Positions 8,323-17,952 of a stretch of DNA of 64,000 nucleotides are shown in pieces; positions within the stretch are counted from its first letter, which is position 1, and every line of letters starts with the position of its first letter. The notes under the pieces were generated by a model. That model was not told where the DNA came from. It did no database searches and saw only the letters and a list, made by a program, of their open reading frames with translations. Made by a program: the position numbers and the translations under genes. Source of the stretch: Virgibacillus chiguensis (GTDB lineage Bacteria; Bacillota; Bacilli; Bacillales; Amphibacillaceae). Location: positions 124,001 through 188,000 of the forward strand of contig NZ_FQXD01000001.1 in the NCBI RefSeq assembly GCF_900129865.1. Direction: 5' to 3'.

Positions 8323-8583
8323 TTATTTTTTAAACATTTTATTTAGTGAATTCATATCCATGGGCATATCATTTTTTACAATAGACTGAACAATTTTGTC
8401 TTCTTTTTCTTTGGAGATAGGTTTATTCGCTAGTTTGCTTAATTGGCGAACAAGCTTACGTACGGTTCTTTCATCCGAAAAATCTGCATGTTTCACAGAA
8501 TCAGCCACTTTGTAAACATCATCTGGATTAATGCTCGACTTTTGTTGAATTTTGTCAAAAAGTCCTTTTTGAAAATTATTCAC
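8323..8583 (-). CDS. SpoVIF-like stage VI sporulation protein
   Basis: A soluble 86-residue protein resembling the stage VI sporulation protein F family: KVADSVKHADFSDERTVRKLVRQL followed by ANKPISKEKEDKIV in the expected order. In B. subtilis SpoVIF takes part in late coat maturation and is encoded elsewhere (yjcC). Whether this copy is the orthologue or a paralogue cannot be told from the window. GTG start after GGGAGGCG. It lies 61 bases downstream of gpsA and could be co-transcribed with it. Confidence 0.8.
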   Translation of the reverse strand: MNNFQKGLFDKIQQKSSINPDDVYKVADSVKHADFSDERTVRKLVRQLSKLANKPISKEKEDKIVQSIVKNDMPMDMNSLNKMFKK

Positions 8584-8644
8584 GAACTCGCCTCCCTGCT
8601 CTTAGTAAACTCAACCACAGTATATGCAGGCAGGGCTTTTCATG

Positions 8645-9682
8645 TTATTGCGAATACCTTTCCATCAATAATTGGGCGAGGTCGTCCATTTCTTGCCGCT
8701 TGCTTCGATTCATCAATTGACCAACAATGTCTTTTGGTGATTTATCTTCAAATAACAATTGAAAAATGCCTTCTGTTATTGGCATTTCAACCTGCTGTTC
8801 TTTTGCGAATTGATAAGCTGCTTGAACGGTCCTTACACCTTCGACCACCATCCCCATTTGCTCAAGAACATCGTCTAATTTATGCCCTTTTCCTAATAAG
8901 TTTCCAGCACGCCAGTTTCTGCTATGCGCACTTGTGCAAGTAACAATTAAATCGCCAACTCCTGGTAAACCAAGAAAGCTTAATGGGTTGGCTCCTAATG
9001 ATGTGCCTAATCTAGCTATTTCAGCAAGTCCTCTTGTCATCAAAGCTGCTTTCGCATTATCACCATAACCTAGTCCATCAGAGATCCCCGCTCCTAAGGC
9101 GATAATATTCTTTAGAGCGCCGCCGAACTCAATTCCTATTACATCAGGGCTAGTATAAACGCGAAATGATTCATTTATAAACAAATCTTGTGCAATTTTT
9201 GCATGTTCTGGTTCAATAGAAGAAACAGTTACCGTTGTTGGTTGTCGTAGAGCCACTTCTTCTGCATGGCTTGGGCCGGAAAGAACAACTATTTCTTCTT
9301 CCGTAAACTTAGATAATTCTTCACTAATCATCTGTGAAACACGTTTTAAAGTAACAGGTTCAATCCCTTTTGAAGCATGGATAATTGTTGTATCTGGTTC
9401 CACTAGCTGATCTAATTGCTTTGCGACCTCACGGATTGCCTTTGTAGGTACTACAAAAACAATCGCAACAGCATCTTGAATTGCTTGCTTTAAATCAGAA
9501 TAAGCGATAACAGATGCTGGTATGTCTGTATCTAAATATTGCTCATTTCTTTTTGTATTATTTATTTTTTTTGCTTGCTCAGGTCGATGTGTCCATAAGC
9601 GCACGTCATGTCCATTATCAGCTAGTACGATACTTAAGGCTGTCCCCCAACTTCCAGCGCCTAATACAGCTACTCTTGCCAT
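8645..9682 (-). CDS. gpsA: Glycerol-3-phosphate dehydrogenase [NAD(P)+]
   Basis: Reduces dihydroxyacetone phosphate to sn-glycerol 3-phosphate, the backbone for phospholipids. 345 residues, full length. The dinucleotide-binding motif GAGSWG is at residues 8-13; FGGALKNIIALGAGI carries the catalytic lysine; GLGDLIVTC-like sequence (GVGDLIVTC) follows. ATG after AAGGAGAAG. It is 13 bases downstream of der, so the two form an operon. Confidence 0.97.
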   Translation of the reverse strand: MARVAVLGAGSWGTALSIVLADNGHDVRLWTHRPEQAKKINNTKRNEQYLDTDIPASVIAYSDLKQAIQDAVAIVFVVPTKAIREVAKQLDQLVEPDTTIIHASKGIEPVTLKRVSQMISEELSKFTEEEIVVLSGPSHAEEVALRQPTTVTVSSIEPEHAKIAQDLFINESFRVYTSPDVIGIEFGGALKNIIALGAGISDGLGYGDNAKAALMTRGLAEIARLGTSLGANPLSFLGLPGVGDLIVTCTSAHSRNWRAGNLLGKGHKLDDVLEQMGMVVEGVRTVQAAYQFAKEQQVEMPITEGIFQLLFEDKSPKDIVGQLMNRSKRQEMDDLAQLLMERYSQ

Positions 9683-9695
9683 CTTATCTTCTCCT

Positions 9696-11006
9696 TTATT
9701 GTCTTTTTCTAGCTATTATTTTAATAGGTGTACCTACAAAGCCAAAAGCTTCTCTAATTCTATTTTCTACAAACCTGGCAAAAGAAAAATGAACAAGTTC
9801 TGGTTCATTTACAAAGATAACAAAACGTGGAGGTTTTACATTCACTTGTGTAGCATATAGAACCTTTAATCTTTTCCCTTTTACAGTTGGTGTCGGGTTC
9901 ATAGCAAGGGCATCCATAACGACATCATTTAACACATTTGTTGGCACTCGCTTCGTATGATTTTCACTGGCCAATTGTATAGCAGGAAGTAATGTATGCA
10001 GGCGCTTTTTTGTTTTAGCAGATAAAAACACAATAGGAGCATAGTCTAAATATTGAAAATGAGCTCGTACTTGTTCTTCAAACTCTTTCATTGCTTTTTC
10101 ATTACTTGTAATCGTATCCCATTTATTAACTACAATAACTACTGCCCTACCAGCTTCATGAGCATAACCTGCGATGCGTTTATCCTGTTCACGTATGCCT
10201 GTTTCTGCATCAATTAAAACTAACACAACATCCGAGCGGTCAATCGCTTTTAATGCACGTAACACGCTATACTTTTCTGTCGTTTCATACACTTTTCCAC
10301 GTTTTCTCATTCCAGCTGTGTCAATAATAACATAATCTTGGTTATCTCTATGCAGTTTTGTATCGACGGCGTCTCTTGTTGTTCCTTCAATATCACTAAC
10401 GATTACACGTTCTTCATTGAGTAGCGCGTTCACTAATGAAGATTTACCAACATTTGGACGTCCGATAACACTGAAATAAATTGTATCTTCATCTTTTTCA
10501 CTTATATCCAATTCAGGGAAATGGCTTACCACTTCATCCAATAAGTCTCCTAGCCCTAATCCGTGGGACCCTGAGATTGGAAATGGTTCGCCAAACCCTA
10601 GTGCATAGTATTCATAAATTGTTTCTCTCATTTCTGGATTATCCACTTTATTAACACCTAAAACAACAGGCTTGTTTGATTTATATAGTAATTTTGCAAC
10701 TTCTTCATCTGCAGCGGTAATACCTTCTCTACCATTCACTAAAAAAATAATGACATCTGCTTCATCAATTGCAACTTCAGCCTGCTGGCGCATTTTCACT
10801 AAAAGTGGCTCGTCTCCAACTTCAATCCCTCCTGTATCAATAAGGTTAAAGTGGGTAGTAAGCCATTCCGCTTCAGCATAAATTCTATCCCTTGTTACCC
10901 CAGGAATATCTTCAACAATGGATATGCGCTCGCCAACTAATCTATTAAAAATAGTTGATTTACCAACATTTGGCCTTCCTACTATTGCTACTGTTGCTTT
11001 CCTCAT
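9696..11006 (-). CDS. der: Ribosome assembly GTPase Der (EngA)
   Basis: Double-GTPase needed for maturation of the 50S ribosomal subunit. Of 436 residues, the first G domain has GRPNVGKST at 9-17, DTGG and NKVD; the second has GRPNVGKSS near 182, DTAGM and NKWD. A C-terminal KH-like domain follows (from about 350). Full length and intact. It heads the der-gpsA operon. Confidence 0.98.
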   Translation of the reverse strand: MRKATVAIVGRPNVGKSTIFNRLVGERISIVEDIPGVTRDRIYAEAEWLTTHFNLIDTGGIEVGDEPLLVKMRQQAEVAIDEADVIIFLVNGREGITAADEEVAKLLYKSNKPVVLGVNKVDNPEMRETIYEYYALGFGEPFPISGSHGLGLGDLLDEVVSHFPELDISEKDEDTIYFSVIGRPNVGKSSLVNALLNEERVIVSDIEGTTRDAVDTKLHRDNQDYVIIDTAGMRKRGKVYETTEKYSVLRALKAIDRSDVVLVLIDAETGIREQDKRIAGYAHEAGRAVVIVVNKWDTITSNEKAMKEFEEQVRAHFQYLDYAPIVFLSAKTKKRLHTLLPAIQLASENHTKRVPTNVLNDVVMDALAMNPTPTVKGKRLKVLYATQVNVKPPRFVIFVNEPELVHFSFARFVENRIREAFGFVGTPIKIIARKRQ

Positions 11007-11416
11007 GAAAGGAACACCCTTTCTTTCACATCTTTTTTGCGTTTTTAATTTTTATGTTTGTTTTCATGGCAAATGGTTGATTTATAGTTGTAGTAAAACT
11101 TCATTTAATAGTCGCTTTTTCTACATCTCCTACAAATTTTTCCCTAATCCGGTAAATTTAAAGGTCTTTGTACGTATAAGGTGTTGAGGCATTTTTCACT
11201 CTTACTTTAAATTATTCTAGACGAAGTTCTTCATTTTTTGAAATAAGAGTGTCACATCACCTTCTATGTAACGCTAATTCATAAACCAGCGTTTATGTAA
11301 TAAAGCTCTTACTCTAAGTCGTTGCCCTACAAATCGTGTATCTTTTTGCCAACTGCTTTGAACAATCTCTATCATAGCAAAAGTAGAGCATACGCACAAT
11401 TATAATTATTAGCCTA
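11007..11416. other. Gene-free stretch upstream of der
   Basis: About 410 bases with no supported gene. CACTCTTA and TAAGAGTG form an 8-bp inverted repeat with a loop of roughly 40 bases around 11,197-11,254. I cannot assign it a role. Confidence 0.5.
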
Positions 11417-11602
11417 TCAATGTTTTACGATAATAAATAACTCTTCACTTAATTCATGAGCAATTCCGTCCGTAATTGCTTCTAAATTAGCAGATATATC
11501 TTCTGCTTCTTTTCGAGTTTCACAGATGAAAATTGGTGCGCCACCTTCAACAATGGAAGAATTTGTTGTAATGACAGCTAATATAGCCTTTTCGATCTCC
11601 AT
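11417..11602 (-). CDS. Small YIEGIA partner (capping-complex-type) protein
   Basis: 61 residues: IEKAILAVITTNSSIVEGGAPIFICETRKEAEDI and a helical C-terminus. I recognise it as the small soluble protein that accompanies YIEGIA membrane proteins in Bacillaceae (annotated elsewhere as a capping-complex subunit). Molecular role is unknown to me. The start follows GGGAGACG. It is 92 bases downstream of the YIEGIA gene, and a copy of the dispersed palindromic element fills most of that gap. Confidence 0.75.
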   Translation of the reverse strand: MEIEKAILAVITTNSSIVEGGAPIFICETRKEAEDISANLEAITDGIAHELSEELFIIVKH

Positions 11603-11640
11603 TTATTCGTCTCCCTTTCGATGTACTTAGTTTTAGGATA

Positions 11641-11704
11641 ATAGTATAAGTAATAACGGCAGTGTTCTTTCGCCATAAAGAGTTGGGCGATAAGTCAAGT
11701 TTTT
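11641..11704 (-). repeat. Palindromic intergenic element, copy R4, overlapping a CDS end
   Basis: Minus strand: AAAAACTTGACTTATCGCCC, CTTTATGGCGA, then a tail ending TTACTTATACTAT. It is nearly full length. Its first bases encode the last codons and TGA stop of the YIEGIA gene, and the rest fills the gap before the next gene. Confidence 0.75.
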
Positions 11705-12579
11705 CTAGTGAAAGTGGACTCAGATGGCATGCGTATGGCACTTTCCAGTATAGGGACAGATCCAATGACTTTTATTGCTTTGTTAACATCTCTTATTTGT
11801 GGGAGAATAAATATTCCAATTCGTCCATCATCTAAATCCCGCTTAATTAACGGAGTCAGTGCTGGAGTTCCTGAATCTCTAAATACGCCTAAAGTTACAG
11901 AAACGTCGTGCAATATAGCTTGTCGTTGTCCCAAGTTCGCAATAGTAGTTATGGTATTAATATTATTGGGGGTGAGAACAAAGCCTAAACCGTATTTTAA
12001 AATTTCTTCCTGCCTTTCAGGTAAACCAATATTCATAATATATATATTGTCCACATATAAACCAGCACCTTTAAAATGGAGTGGGTGATGATCTATTTGT
12101 ACAATATTTTTCATTGTTTTACCGCTCATTAAAATCATTGAAACAGTAACAGAGCATATCGCTGCAAATAATGCAACATAAACATTAAATATAATAAATG
12201 TTAATGTAGTTATAAAGGAAGTAAAAATTACTAAGTAATTCCTACTTTCAAACGAAATAGCGATACCCTCAATATAAGTCTTTCCCCTTGGTACTAATTC
12301 AAAACTATCAACTTCCGTTAGTGTGTTTCTTTCCATATTTCTTACTTCCCTAAATTGCGTTGCAGCAACAGTCAAAAATGTAACCGCCGTAAATTCTAAC
12401 TCCATAATGGCTGGAATGGCAACAGAACCTAGTGATGCAGCAATAAAACCTAAAGATACGTGAATCACTTTTCCATGTAAATAAGTAGGATATTGCCTAT
12501 AATCGGTTCTTAACATTAAAATACGTGCTAAAGTTCCAATAATTACTCCAAATAAAATTGGCATCGTATACTCATTCAT
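11695..12579 (-). CDS. YIEGIA-family membrane protein
   Basis: 294 residues. The name-giving motif TYIEGIA occurs at about residues 104-110. Hydrophobic segments near 5-22, 44-62, 122-140 and 140-155 predict an integral membrane protein, followed by a soluble C-terminal half containing NIGLPERQEEILKYGLGFV and LTPLIKRDLDDGR. I believe the B. subtilis counterpart is YphB (SeaA), linked to spore envelope assembly; that identification is from memory and not testable here. The final Arg-Lys-Thr-stop is written in repeat sequence, so the original C-terminus may have been altered. Confidence 0.85.
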   Translation of the reverse strand: MNEYTMPILFGVIIGTLARILMLRTDYRQYPTYLHGKVIHVSLGFIAASLGSVAIPAIMELEFTAVTFLTVAATQFREVRNMERNTLTEVDSFELVPRGKTYIEGIAISFESRNYLVIFTSFITTLTFIIFNVYVALFAAICSVTVSMILMSGKTMKNIVQIDHHPLHFKGAGLYVDNIYIMNIGLPERQEEILKYGLGFVLTPNNINTITTIANLGQRQAILHDVSVTLGVFRDSGTPALTPLIKRDLDDGRIGIFILPQIRDVNKAIKVIGSVPILESAIRMPSESTFTRKT

Positions 12580-12957
12580 TAGCTTTCCTCCCGTAGTTTT
12601 CCCGTTTATCAGCGATTAAGTTCTCTATATTTTCATCCTATTAGGACGATCTCTAAAATCCGAATCGATTCATAATAAAAAATGTATATTGTTAGTATGT
12701 CTCAAATTTATTGTTTTACTATATAAACAGTACAGAAGAATTAATGAGGACTATAAAACTGGTCAGCAAAACGCGTAAATTTTTAGGTGAGTACTTTATT
12801 TGGAGGAAAACTTTTTTGCAGTAATTGGAAGTTAAAATTTATTCTAAGCAGGCGTAATAACATATTTAACAATTTAAGCAATCTCATTAAAAAGACGCTT
12901 CCATAGATAGAAAGCGTCTTTTTAACTAGTTAATATGTTACCACAGACATTTGTTAT
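12580..12957. other. Gene-free gap upstream of the YIEGIA gene
   Basis: Holds the terminator of the upstream S1-domain gene. The remainder presumably contains the YIEGIA promoter; I did not find convincing promoter boxes or a coding sequence. Confidence 0.5.
12889..12923 (-). terminator. Terminator of the S1-domain gene
   Basis: AAAAAGACGCTT/AAGCGTCTTTTT, 12-bp stem and 11-base loop, with T residues on both sides, so it could work in either direction. Confidence 0.85.
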
Positions 12958-14100
12958 TTATTGTTTATATTTATCTAATTTATCACCAATAAAATCACTT
13001 ATATGAAAGCCAGATTGGTCATCATCTTTTTCATATTGACTATATTCTTTTTCTTCTTGTTCTTGTTCTAATTCTCTAATACTTAAAGAGATACGTTCTT
13101 CTTTTTCATTAACATCAAGTACTTTTACTTTCACCTGTTGTCCAGGTTCAAGAACTTCCTGCGGTGTACCAATATGACGTGTGGCAATTTGTGAAATATG
13201 AACTAAACCTTCTACTCCTGGCTCAATTTCCACAAAAGCACCAAAGTTTACTAAACGTTTTACTGTTCCATCTAACACATCTCCTCGAGAGATACGTGTC
13301 CCAATTCCAGACCACGGACCAGGCAAGGCATTTTTTCTTGATAGAGAGATTCTCTCACTATCCGGATCTACAGAAAGAACTTCTACTTCTATGCTGTCGC
13401 CTTCTTGTACGACATCAGAAGGATGTTTCACATGCTCATGAGCTAATTGTGAAATATGAACTAAACCGTCTACCCCGCCAATATCCACAAAGACTCCAAA
13501 GTCGGTAATACGTTGTACGGTACCTTGGATAATTTGTCCTGGTTCTAATGATTGAAGCAATGACTGTTTCTTTTCTTGTAATTTTTCTTCTTCAACTGCT
13601 TTATGAGATAGAATAACCCTATTTTGATCACGAACAAGATCAACAACTTTAACAGTAAGTGTTTTATCCTTATAATCATTAAAGTCTTCAACATAATATG
13701 TCTCTACTAAAGAAGCTGGGATAAACCCACGTAGTCCGACGTCAACAACTAAACCGCCATTTACAACTTCTTTTACCTGTGTCTCAAAAACTTCTCCACT
13801 TTCAAACTTCTCTTGAAGATCCTCCCAAGCTTTCTCAGCATCTACAGCTTTTTTTGATAAGATAACATCATCATCTTCTACTTTCTTTACTTTTAATGTC
13901 AATGTGTCTCCTTCACTTACAACATCACTAGCAGCCTCAATATGAAGATTAGAAAGTTCACCGATTGGTAAAATCCCTTCTGTTTTGTATCCGAAATCAA
14001 CGAGTACTTGTTTATCTTCCACTTTTACTGCTGTTCCGGTTACTGTATCTCCTACAGCTACATTGATTTGTTCATTGTTTGCTTCTTCATTCATATCCAT
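12958..14100 (-). CDS. ypfD: Ribosomal protein S1 homologue with four S1 domains
   Basis: 380 residues with four S1 RNA-binding repeats, beginning near residues 14, 102, 187 and 272. The last two are most canonical (GTVQRITDFGVFVDIGGVDG, GTVKRLVNFGAFVEIEPGVE), each followed by HISQL/HISQI. Bacillus versions are shorter than the six-domain S1 of Gram-negatives and are not essential ribosomal proteins. The tail is acidic and glutamine-rich. It is transcribed after plsC (156-base gap) with a strong terminator behind it. Confidence 0.93.
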   Translation of the reverse strand: MDMNEEANNEQINVAVGDTVTGTAVKVEDKQVLVDFGYKTEGILPIGELSNLHIEAASDVVSEGDTLTLKVKKVEDDDVILSKKAVDAEKAWEDLQEKFESGEVFETQVKEVVNGGLVVDVGLRGFIPASLVETYYVEDFNDYKDKTLTVKVVDLVRDQNRVILSHKAVEEEKLQEKKQSLLQSLEPGQIIQGTVQRITDFGVFVDIGGVDGLVHISQLAHEHVKHPSDVVQEGDSIEVEVLSVDPDSERISLSRKNALPGPWSGIGTRISRGDVLDGTVKRLVNFGAFVEIEPGVEGLVHISQIATRHIGTPQEVLEPGQQVKVKVLDVNEKEERISLSIRELEQEQEEKEYSQYEKDDDQSGFHISDFIGDKLDKYKQ

Positions 14101-14256
14101 AGCCCTCCTAAAATCTTATGAAATCCCAAATAACTTTTATGCAATAAGTTACTTAAGCTTTCTACCAACTAAAAATAACTTAAAATAAATGCAGTAAAAT
14201 AATATCCCTTTTTTATAACTTCTAACAATTATAATTATTTGTCAAGTAATGTAGTT

Positions 14257-14841
14257 TTATTTATTAACATCTAATAATTTTTGAATTTCTTCCATAATCA
14301 AATCTGCTGTTTCTTGAGCGGTTGCTTTTTTCGTTTTTCGACATTCATCCATAGGGATAGGCTTTCCATAGATAACCTTCAATTGTTTAAACGGTTTATA
14401 GTTCCCGATAATGGCACAAGGAACAATAGTTGCATTAGAGCGTAAAGCAAAAAAACCAGCCCCAGCAAGTGGTTTACTTAATTCACCAGTCCTACTTCTT
14501 GTTCCTTCTGGAAATAACCCTAGTGTATGGCCTTCTTTTAAAATTTGCAACCCTTTCCTTAAAGCATTTCGATCACTCATGCCCCTTTTTACTGGAAAAG
14601 CCTGAATACCTATTAACAATTTCCCTAGTAAAGGATTATCAAACAACTCCCCTTTAGCCATAAAATAAATACTTCTTGGGGAAGTGATTCCCACGACTGG
14701 AGGATCATAATTTGAAATATGATTGGAACAAATGATTACAGGACCTGTTTTAGGAACATTTTCTCTCCCGATTACTTGAATACGAAAAAGTGGAAAAAAA
14801 ATAATAGAGACAACCCATTTTGCTATACGATACAAGTTCAT
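14257..14841 (-). CDS. plsC: 1-acyl-sn-glycerol-3-phosphate acyltransferase
   Basis: Membrane-associated enzyme making phosphatidic acid from lysophosphatidic acid. 194 residues, with the acyltransferase motif SNHISNYDPP (NHx4D, about residues 40-49) and the glycerophosphate-binding FPEGTRSR (about 112-119). One N-terminal hydrophobic segment. It is 17 bases downstream of cmk and likely cotranscribed. gpsA for glycerol phosphate is a few genes away but in a different transcription unit. Confidence 0.94.
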   Translation of the reverse strand: MNLYRIAKWVVSIIFFPLFRIQVIGRENVPKTGPVIICSNHISNYDPPVVGITSPRSIYFMAKGELFDNPLLGKLLIGIQAFPVKRGMSDRNALRKGLQILKEGHTLGLFPEGTRSRTGELSKPLAGAGFFALRSNATIVPCAIIGNYKPFKQLKVIYGKPIPMDECRKTKKATAQETADLIMEEIQKLLDVNK

Positions 14842-14858
14842 TCTTTATTCTCCTCCTA

Positions 14859-15527
14859 CTAAATATCTTTCGCTATGAGGAGTATGCGTTCAGCAACTTC
14901 TTGAATGGACAAAGAAGTTGTATCAATTTCAGTGGCATCCTTTGCTTTTATTAACGGCGATGCTTCTCGTTTTGAATCGATCTCATCTCTTCGTTCTATT
15001 TCTTTTTTTAGTTCGTTCAAGTCAGCATGAATTCCTTTTTTAAGATTTTCTTCATATCTTCTTTTCGCTCTTTCTTCAACAGAAGCAATTAAAAATATTT
15101 TTATATCTGCATTAGGAAGTACATGCGTTCCAATATCACGTCCATCCATTACAACTCCTCTATGTTTGGCAAGCATTTGTTGACGACGTACCATTTCTTC
15201 TCTGATCTTAGGATGTTTTGCAACATATGATACGTTATTTGTTACTTCATTTGATCGAATATCATAGGTTACATCTTCCTCATCGACAAAAACAAGTTGC
15301 CCGCGGCTACTTTGCTTTAACATGATATCCGTGCTCTCTAATAATTCAATAAGCTCCGCTTCGTTATTAACATTAACAGAATTCTTCAACGCTTTCCAAG
15401 TTAGTGCTCGATACATTGCTCCTGTATCAATGTAAATACATGATAACTTCTCAGCTACAATTTTTGCTACAGTACTTTTTCCTGCTGCTGCAGGTCCATC
15501 AATGGCAATAGTTATTAATTTCTTCAT
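14859..15527 (-). CDS. cmk: Cytidylate kinase
   Basis: Phosphorylates CMP and dCMP from ATP. 222 residues. The P-loop is [14 protein letters not shown] at about 8-21; DTGAMYRA and [17 protein letters not shown] follow. It starts with ATG and heads cmk-plsC-ypfD. The preceding 270 bases, which must contain its promoter, also hold repeat copies. Confidence 0.97.
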   Translation of the reverse strand: MKKLITIAIDGPAAAGKSTVAKIVAEKLSCIYIDTGAMYRALTWKALKNSVNVNNEAELIELLESTDIMLKQSSRGQLVFVDEEDVTYDIRSNEVTNNVSYVAKHPKIREEMVRRQQMLAKHRGVVMDGRDIGTHVLPNADIKIFLIASVEERAKRRYEENLKKGIHADLNELKKEIERRDEIDSKREASPLIKAKDATEIDTTSLSIQEVAERILLIAKDI

Positions 15528-15563
15528 AAATGGTACCTAATCCTCTCCAATACATTTATCCTG

Positions 15564-15605
15564 AAAAAACTTGGCTATGCCAAGTATATGTAAATAATTA
15601 TAATA
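15564..15605 (+). repeat. Palindromic intergenic element, copy R5
   Basis: ACTTGGC-TAT-GCCAAGT is a perfect head palindrome; the sequence after it is AT-rich and does not keep the usual middle. Confidence 0.6.
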
Positions 15606-15657
15606 AAAAATGCACATTAATAACACGTCGATGTTCCAAGTTTAAGAAAGAAGAATT

Positions 15658-15695
15658 TTCACCAAGACCTTTATGGCACATGCTTATACTAGAAA
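15658..15695 (+). repeat. Palindromic intergenic element, partial copy R9
   Basis: CCAAGACCTTTATGGC followed closely by ATGCTTATACTAG. This matches the second head arm, middle and tail of other copies, with an internal deletion. Confidence 0.5.
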
Positions 15696-15798
15696 CCCTA
15701 TATCCTTTCATCATCTTGTATATTATAAAAGATTACCTTTATACATATTTTGAACAAGCCCTACTAAATAATAACATATTCATTTCAAAATGGTCTAT

Positions 15799-16491
15799 TC
15801 AAACCTTATTTTTTATTATGCCATAAGAACGATCAAATAGTTGTTTTTTTCTTGCTTCTCGTTGCTTTTCAAAACAAAATTGTATCAAAGATTGCTCCAT
15901 TTTAGTATCTAATGTTAAAAATTGAAAAGAGGCTATAGTAATTTCGTTCCTTTCCTTCTCTTGATGCACAAGCTTAGCACGTATATTTGGATACAAAAAA
16001 GACCCTTTAGATATTGGTAAAACTAGCCATAATTCTACTAAATCCCCAATAATAGGCTGGTTTCTAGGTACGATTAAAGATAAACCTCCTGCACCAATAT
16101 CATTGGTTACTGTAATAAACGGAGAGAAGAGGTTTTGATCTGAATGTACCGCAACATCAACAACTGTTTCCACTCGAATAAAATTTCGTCGCTGAATACG
16201 ATGAACGTTGACAGGTTTTTGAATTGCTAAAGAAGGAATCTCACCTTTTATTTTGGTTATTAATTTAGAACGAAATTTATAAATCACTTCATCATCTCCA
16301 ACAAAAGTGATGTCAAATACCGTTCCTTTTGCAAAGACAGCTGTTTTTTTTGATTTTATATTTACTGGGAAATCAATAAAAATACATTGTTCATTTTTAT
16401 CAATTAATTTACACCGGTATTTGTTATCCTTATCACTTCCTTTTTTTCTAGATTGTATGACTTCTAATTGAAGCATCGTTCCTAATTTCAT
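15799..16491 (-). CDS. ypfA: PilZ-domain c-di-GMP effector YpfA (flagellar brake)
   Basis: 230 residues: an N-terminal YcgR-type domain followed by PilZ. The c-di-GMP contacts are visible as QRRNFIRVE (RxxxR, around residues 104-112) and NDIGAGGLSL (D/NxSxxG-like, about 133-142, with Gly in place of the usual Ser). In B. subtilis YpfA/DgrA inhibits motility when c-di-GMP rises. A longer frame extends 36 codons upstream, but the ATG chosen follows GAGGAGTG and gives the family length. It lies downstream of the ypeB terminator. Confidence 0.88.
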   Translation of the reverse strand: MKLGTMLQLEVIQSRKKGSDKDNKYRCKLIDKNEQCIFIDFPVNIKSKKTAVFAKGTVFDITFVGDDEVIYKFRSKLITKIKGEIPSLAIQKPVNVHRIQRRNFIRVETVVDVAVHSDQNLFSPFITVTNDIGAGGLSLIVPRNQPIIGDLVELWLVLPISKGSFLYPNIRAKLVHQEKERNEITIASFQFLTLDTKMEQSLIQFCFEKQREARKKQLFDRSYGIIKNKV

Positions 16492-16577
16492 TATAACACT
16501 CCTCGTATCGTATATTAGGTGATATAGCGGTCTATTCGAATAGTTCTTTATACCTATTATTACAGAAAAATAAAAAA

Positions 16578-16604
16578 AGAGGAAGACATATTTTGTCAAC
16601 CTCT
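16578..16604 (-). terminator. Terminator overlapping the ypeB stop
   Basis: AGAGG/CCTCT outer stem and GACA/TGTC inner stem around a 2-nt internal mismatch, then TTTTTTT on the minus strand. The ypeB stop codon is inside the hairpin. Confidence 0.75.
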
Positions 16605-17936
16605 AGCATAATTAACTTCTGAACCACTCAATTTTTCTATTTGTTCTTCTCGTCCATCATTAGCATTAATAAAAATACGGTATGTTTCATTTCCCATTGT
16701 TCCTAAAAATTCATACGTTAACACTTCTTCGCCAAGATCATTGTCAATAACAGCTAAATATTCTTCTTGAATATCAACATTTGGATTAACCATTTCTTTT
16801 GCTTCATCTACACTAATCTTAGGTTCAACTTTTTCCCTGTCAACATGATTCATAAAGTAATCAATAGCAGTTAGACCGAGTATTTCTCCATTATCCAATG
16901 CTACTTTGACCTCTAGCGCATCAGAATAATAGCGGATACCGTCTTTATTATATAAGAAAGAAAATGCTCCAATATCTCCATACTGAGCGCTTTGGAAAAC
17001 GGTCATATCTTCAAATTGGTTGGTTTTTAAATATTTTTCTGCTTTCCTCATAGCTTCATTTAAACTAATCTTCTTTTGATTTATAGGCCTATTAATTAAT
17101 AGGGTTAATGGATGGCCTCCTTTTTGGGATAAATCTAAATAGCCACTTTCTTCTTCATTATGATAGGAAACACTATATACAGGGGCATCTGCTCCCTTGC
17201 CGCTTTCAGTAATTCGAAGTTTATCTTTATTTTTTACGCCTAAAAGTTTACTTGCTTTTGTAAGAGCATTTTCATTTGTCATTTGATTGCCTGTTAAAAA
17301 TTTAAATTCGTGGTCTCGTACTGATTTATTTGATGTAGATGTATCACCGCCTCCTTTAGTAAACCCATCCACTTTTTTCTCTACCGTTTTAAAACCATCA
17401 ATTATCGTATTATCCAACTGCTGATCTTCATTAGCTAAAGCTAGCTGCACATCCATCCAGCGTAAGTTGTTTTCTAGTGTTGTATGTTGAACTTTTCTTA
17501 GTTCATCTTTAATCTCACCTGATTGATTGTATAGCTTTTCTAAAGCTTTTGTTTCTTGATCTGATAACGGTTCTTTTTTTAAATCACGCACTGCCGTACG
17601 ATAGGTAAACTCACCAATATTAGCTAAAAATTCTTCTGTCTTATTAAATGGCAATAACCCTAGTGGTAATTGCCCAACATCAGATAATGCTTCCGAGGTA
17701 ATTCGCCAAATTTCAACAAGTTGCGGTGATAATTGTTGATTAGAGTTCATAGCTAAAGCAGAGCCAATCTTATCATTTAATACGTCAACTCTGTAGGTTA
17801 AATCATGAAATGCTCGCTGATATGTGTTTTCAGCTTGAATGAGAACCGCGTTTTTTTCTTGATGCTCCTGATACCCCCAAAACCCTGTTCCTATAATACC
17901 TATGGCAAGTACGGCAATTAGTATCCAGCGGATCAT
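16596..17936 (-). CDS. ypeB: Germination protein YpeB
   Basis: YpeB stabilises and controls the cortex-lytic enzyme SleB in the dormant spore; each depends on the other. 446 residues: an N-terminal membrane anchor (about 4-20, IRWILIAVLAIGIIGTGFWG), a long helical region, and PepSY-like repeats in the C-terminal half (for example NENALTKASKLLGV and SLNEAMRKAEKYL). It is 16 bases downstream of sleB, so the pair is an operon, read from the forespore promoter candidate ahead of sleB. Confidence 0.95.
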   Translation of the reverse strand: MIRWILIAVLAIGIIGTGFWGYQEHQEKNAVLIQAENTYQRAFHDLTYRVDVLNDKIGSALAMNSNQQLSPQLVEIWRITSEALSDVGQLPLGLLPFNKTEEFLANIGEFTYRTAVRDLKKEPLSDQETKALEKLYNQSGEIKDELRKVQHTTLENNLRWMDVQLALANEDQQLDNTIIDGFKTVEKKVDGFTKGGGDTSTSNKSVRDHEFKFLTGNQMTNENALTKASKLLGVKNKDKLRITESGKGADAPVYSVSYHNEEESGYLDLSQKGGHPLTLLINRPINQKKISLNEAMRKAEKYLKTNQFEDMTVFQSAQYGDIGAFSFLYNKDGIRYYSDALEVKVALDNGEILGLTAIDYFMNHVDREKVEPKISVDEAKEMVNPNVDIQEEYLAVIDNDLGEEVLTYEFLGTMGNETYRIFINANDGREEQIEKLSGSEVNYARG

Positions 17937-17952
17937 ATCCTTTCACACCTTT

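Noticed and set aside
8443-8943. 166-residue plus-strand frame across the SpoVIF-like gene and gpsA
   Set aside because: It is antisense to two well-supported genes and its composition is that of a shadow frame.
15600-15760. 36-codon minus-strand frame as a YpfB-type gene
   Set aside because: The predicted peptide does not resemble YpfB, and no ribosome site precedes its ATG.
15530-15826. Plus-strand 98-residue frame between cmk and ypfA
   Set aside because: It runs through two repeat copies, has no ribosome site or family resemblance, and overlaps the end of ypfA.
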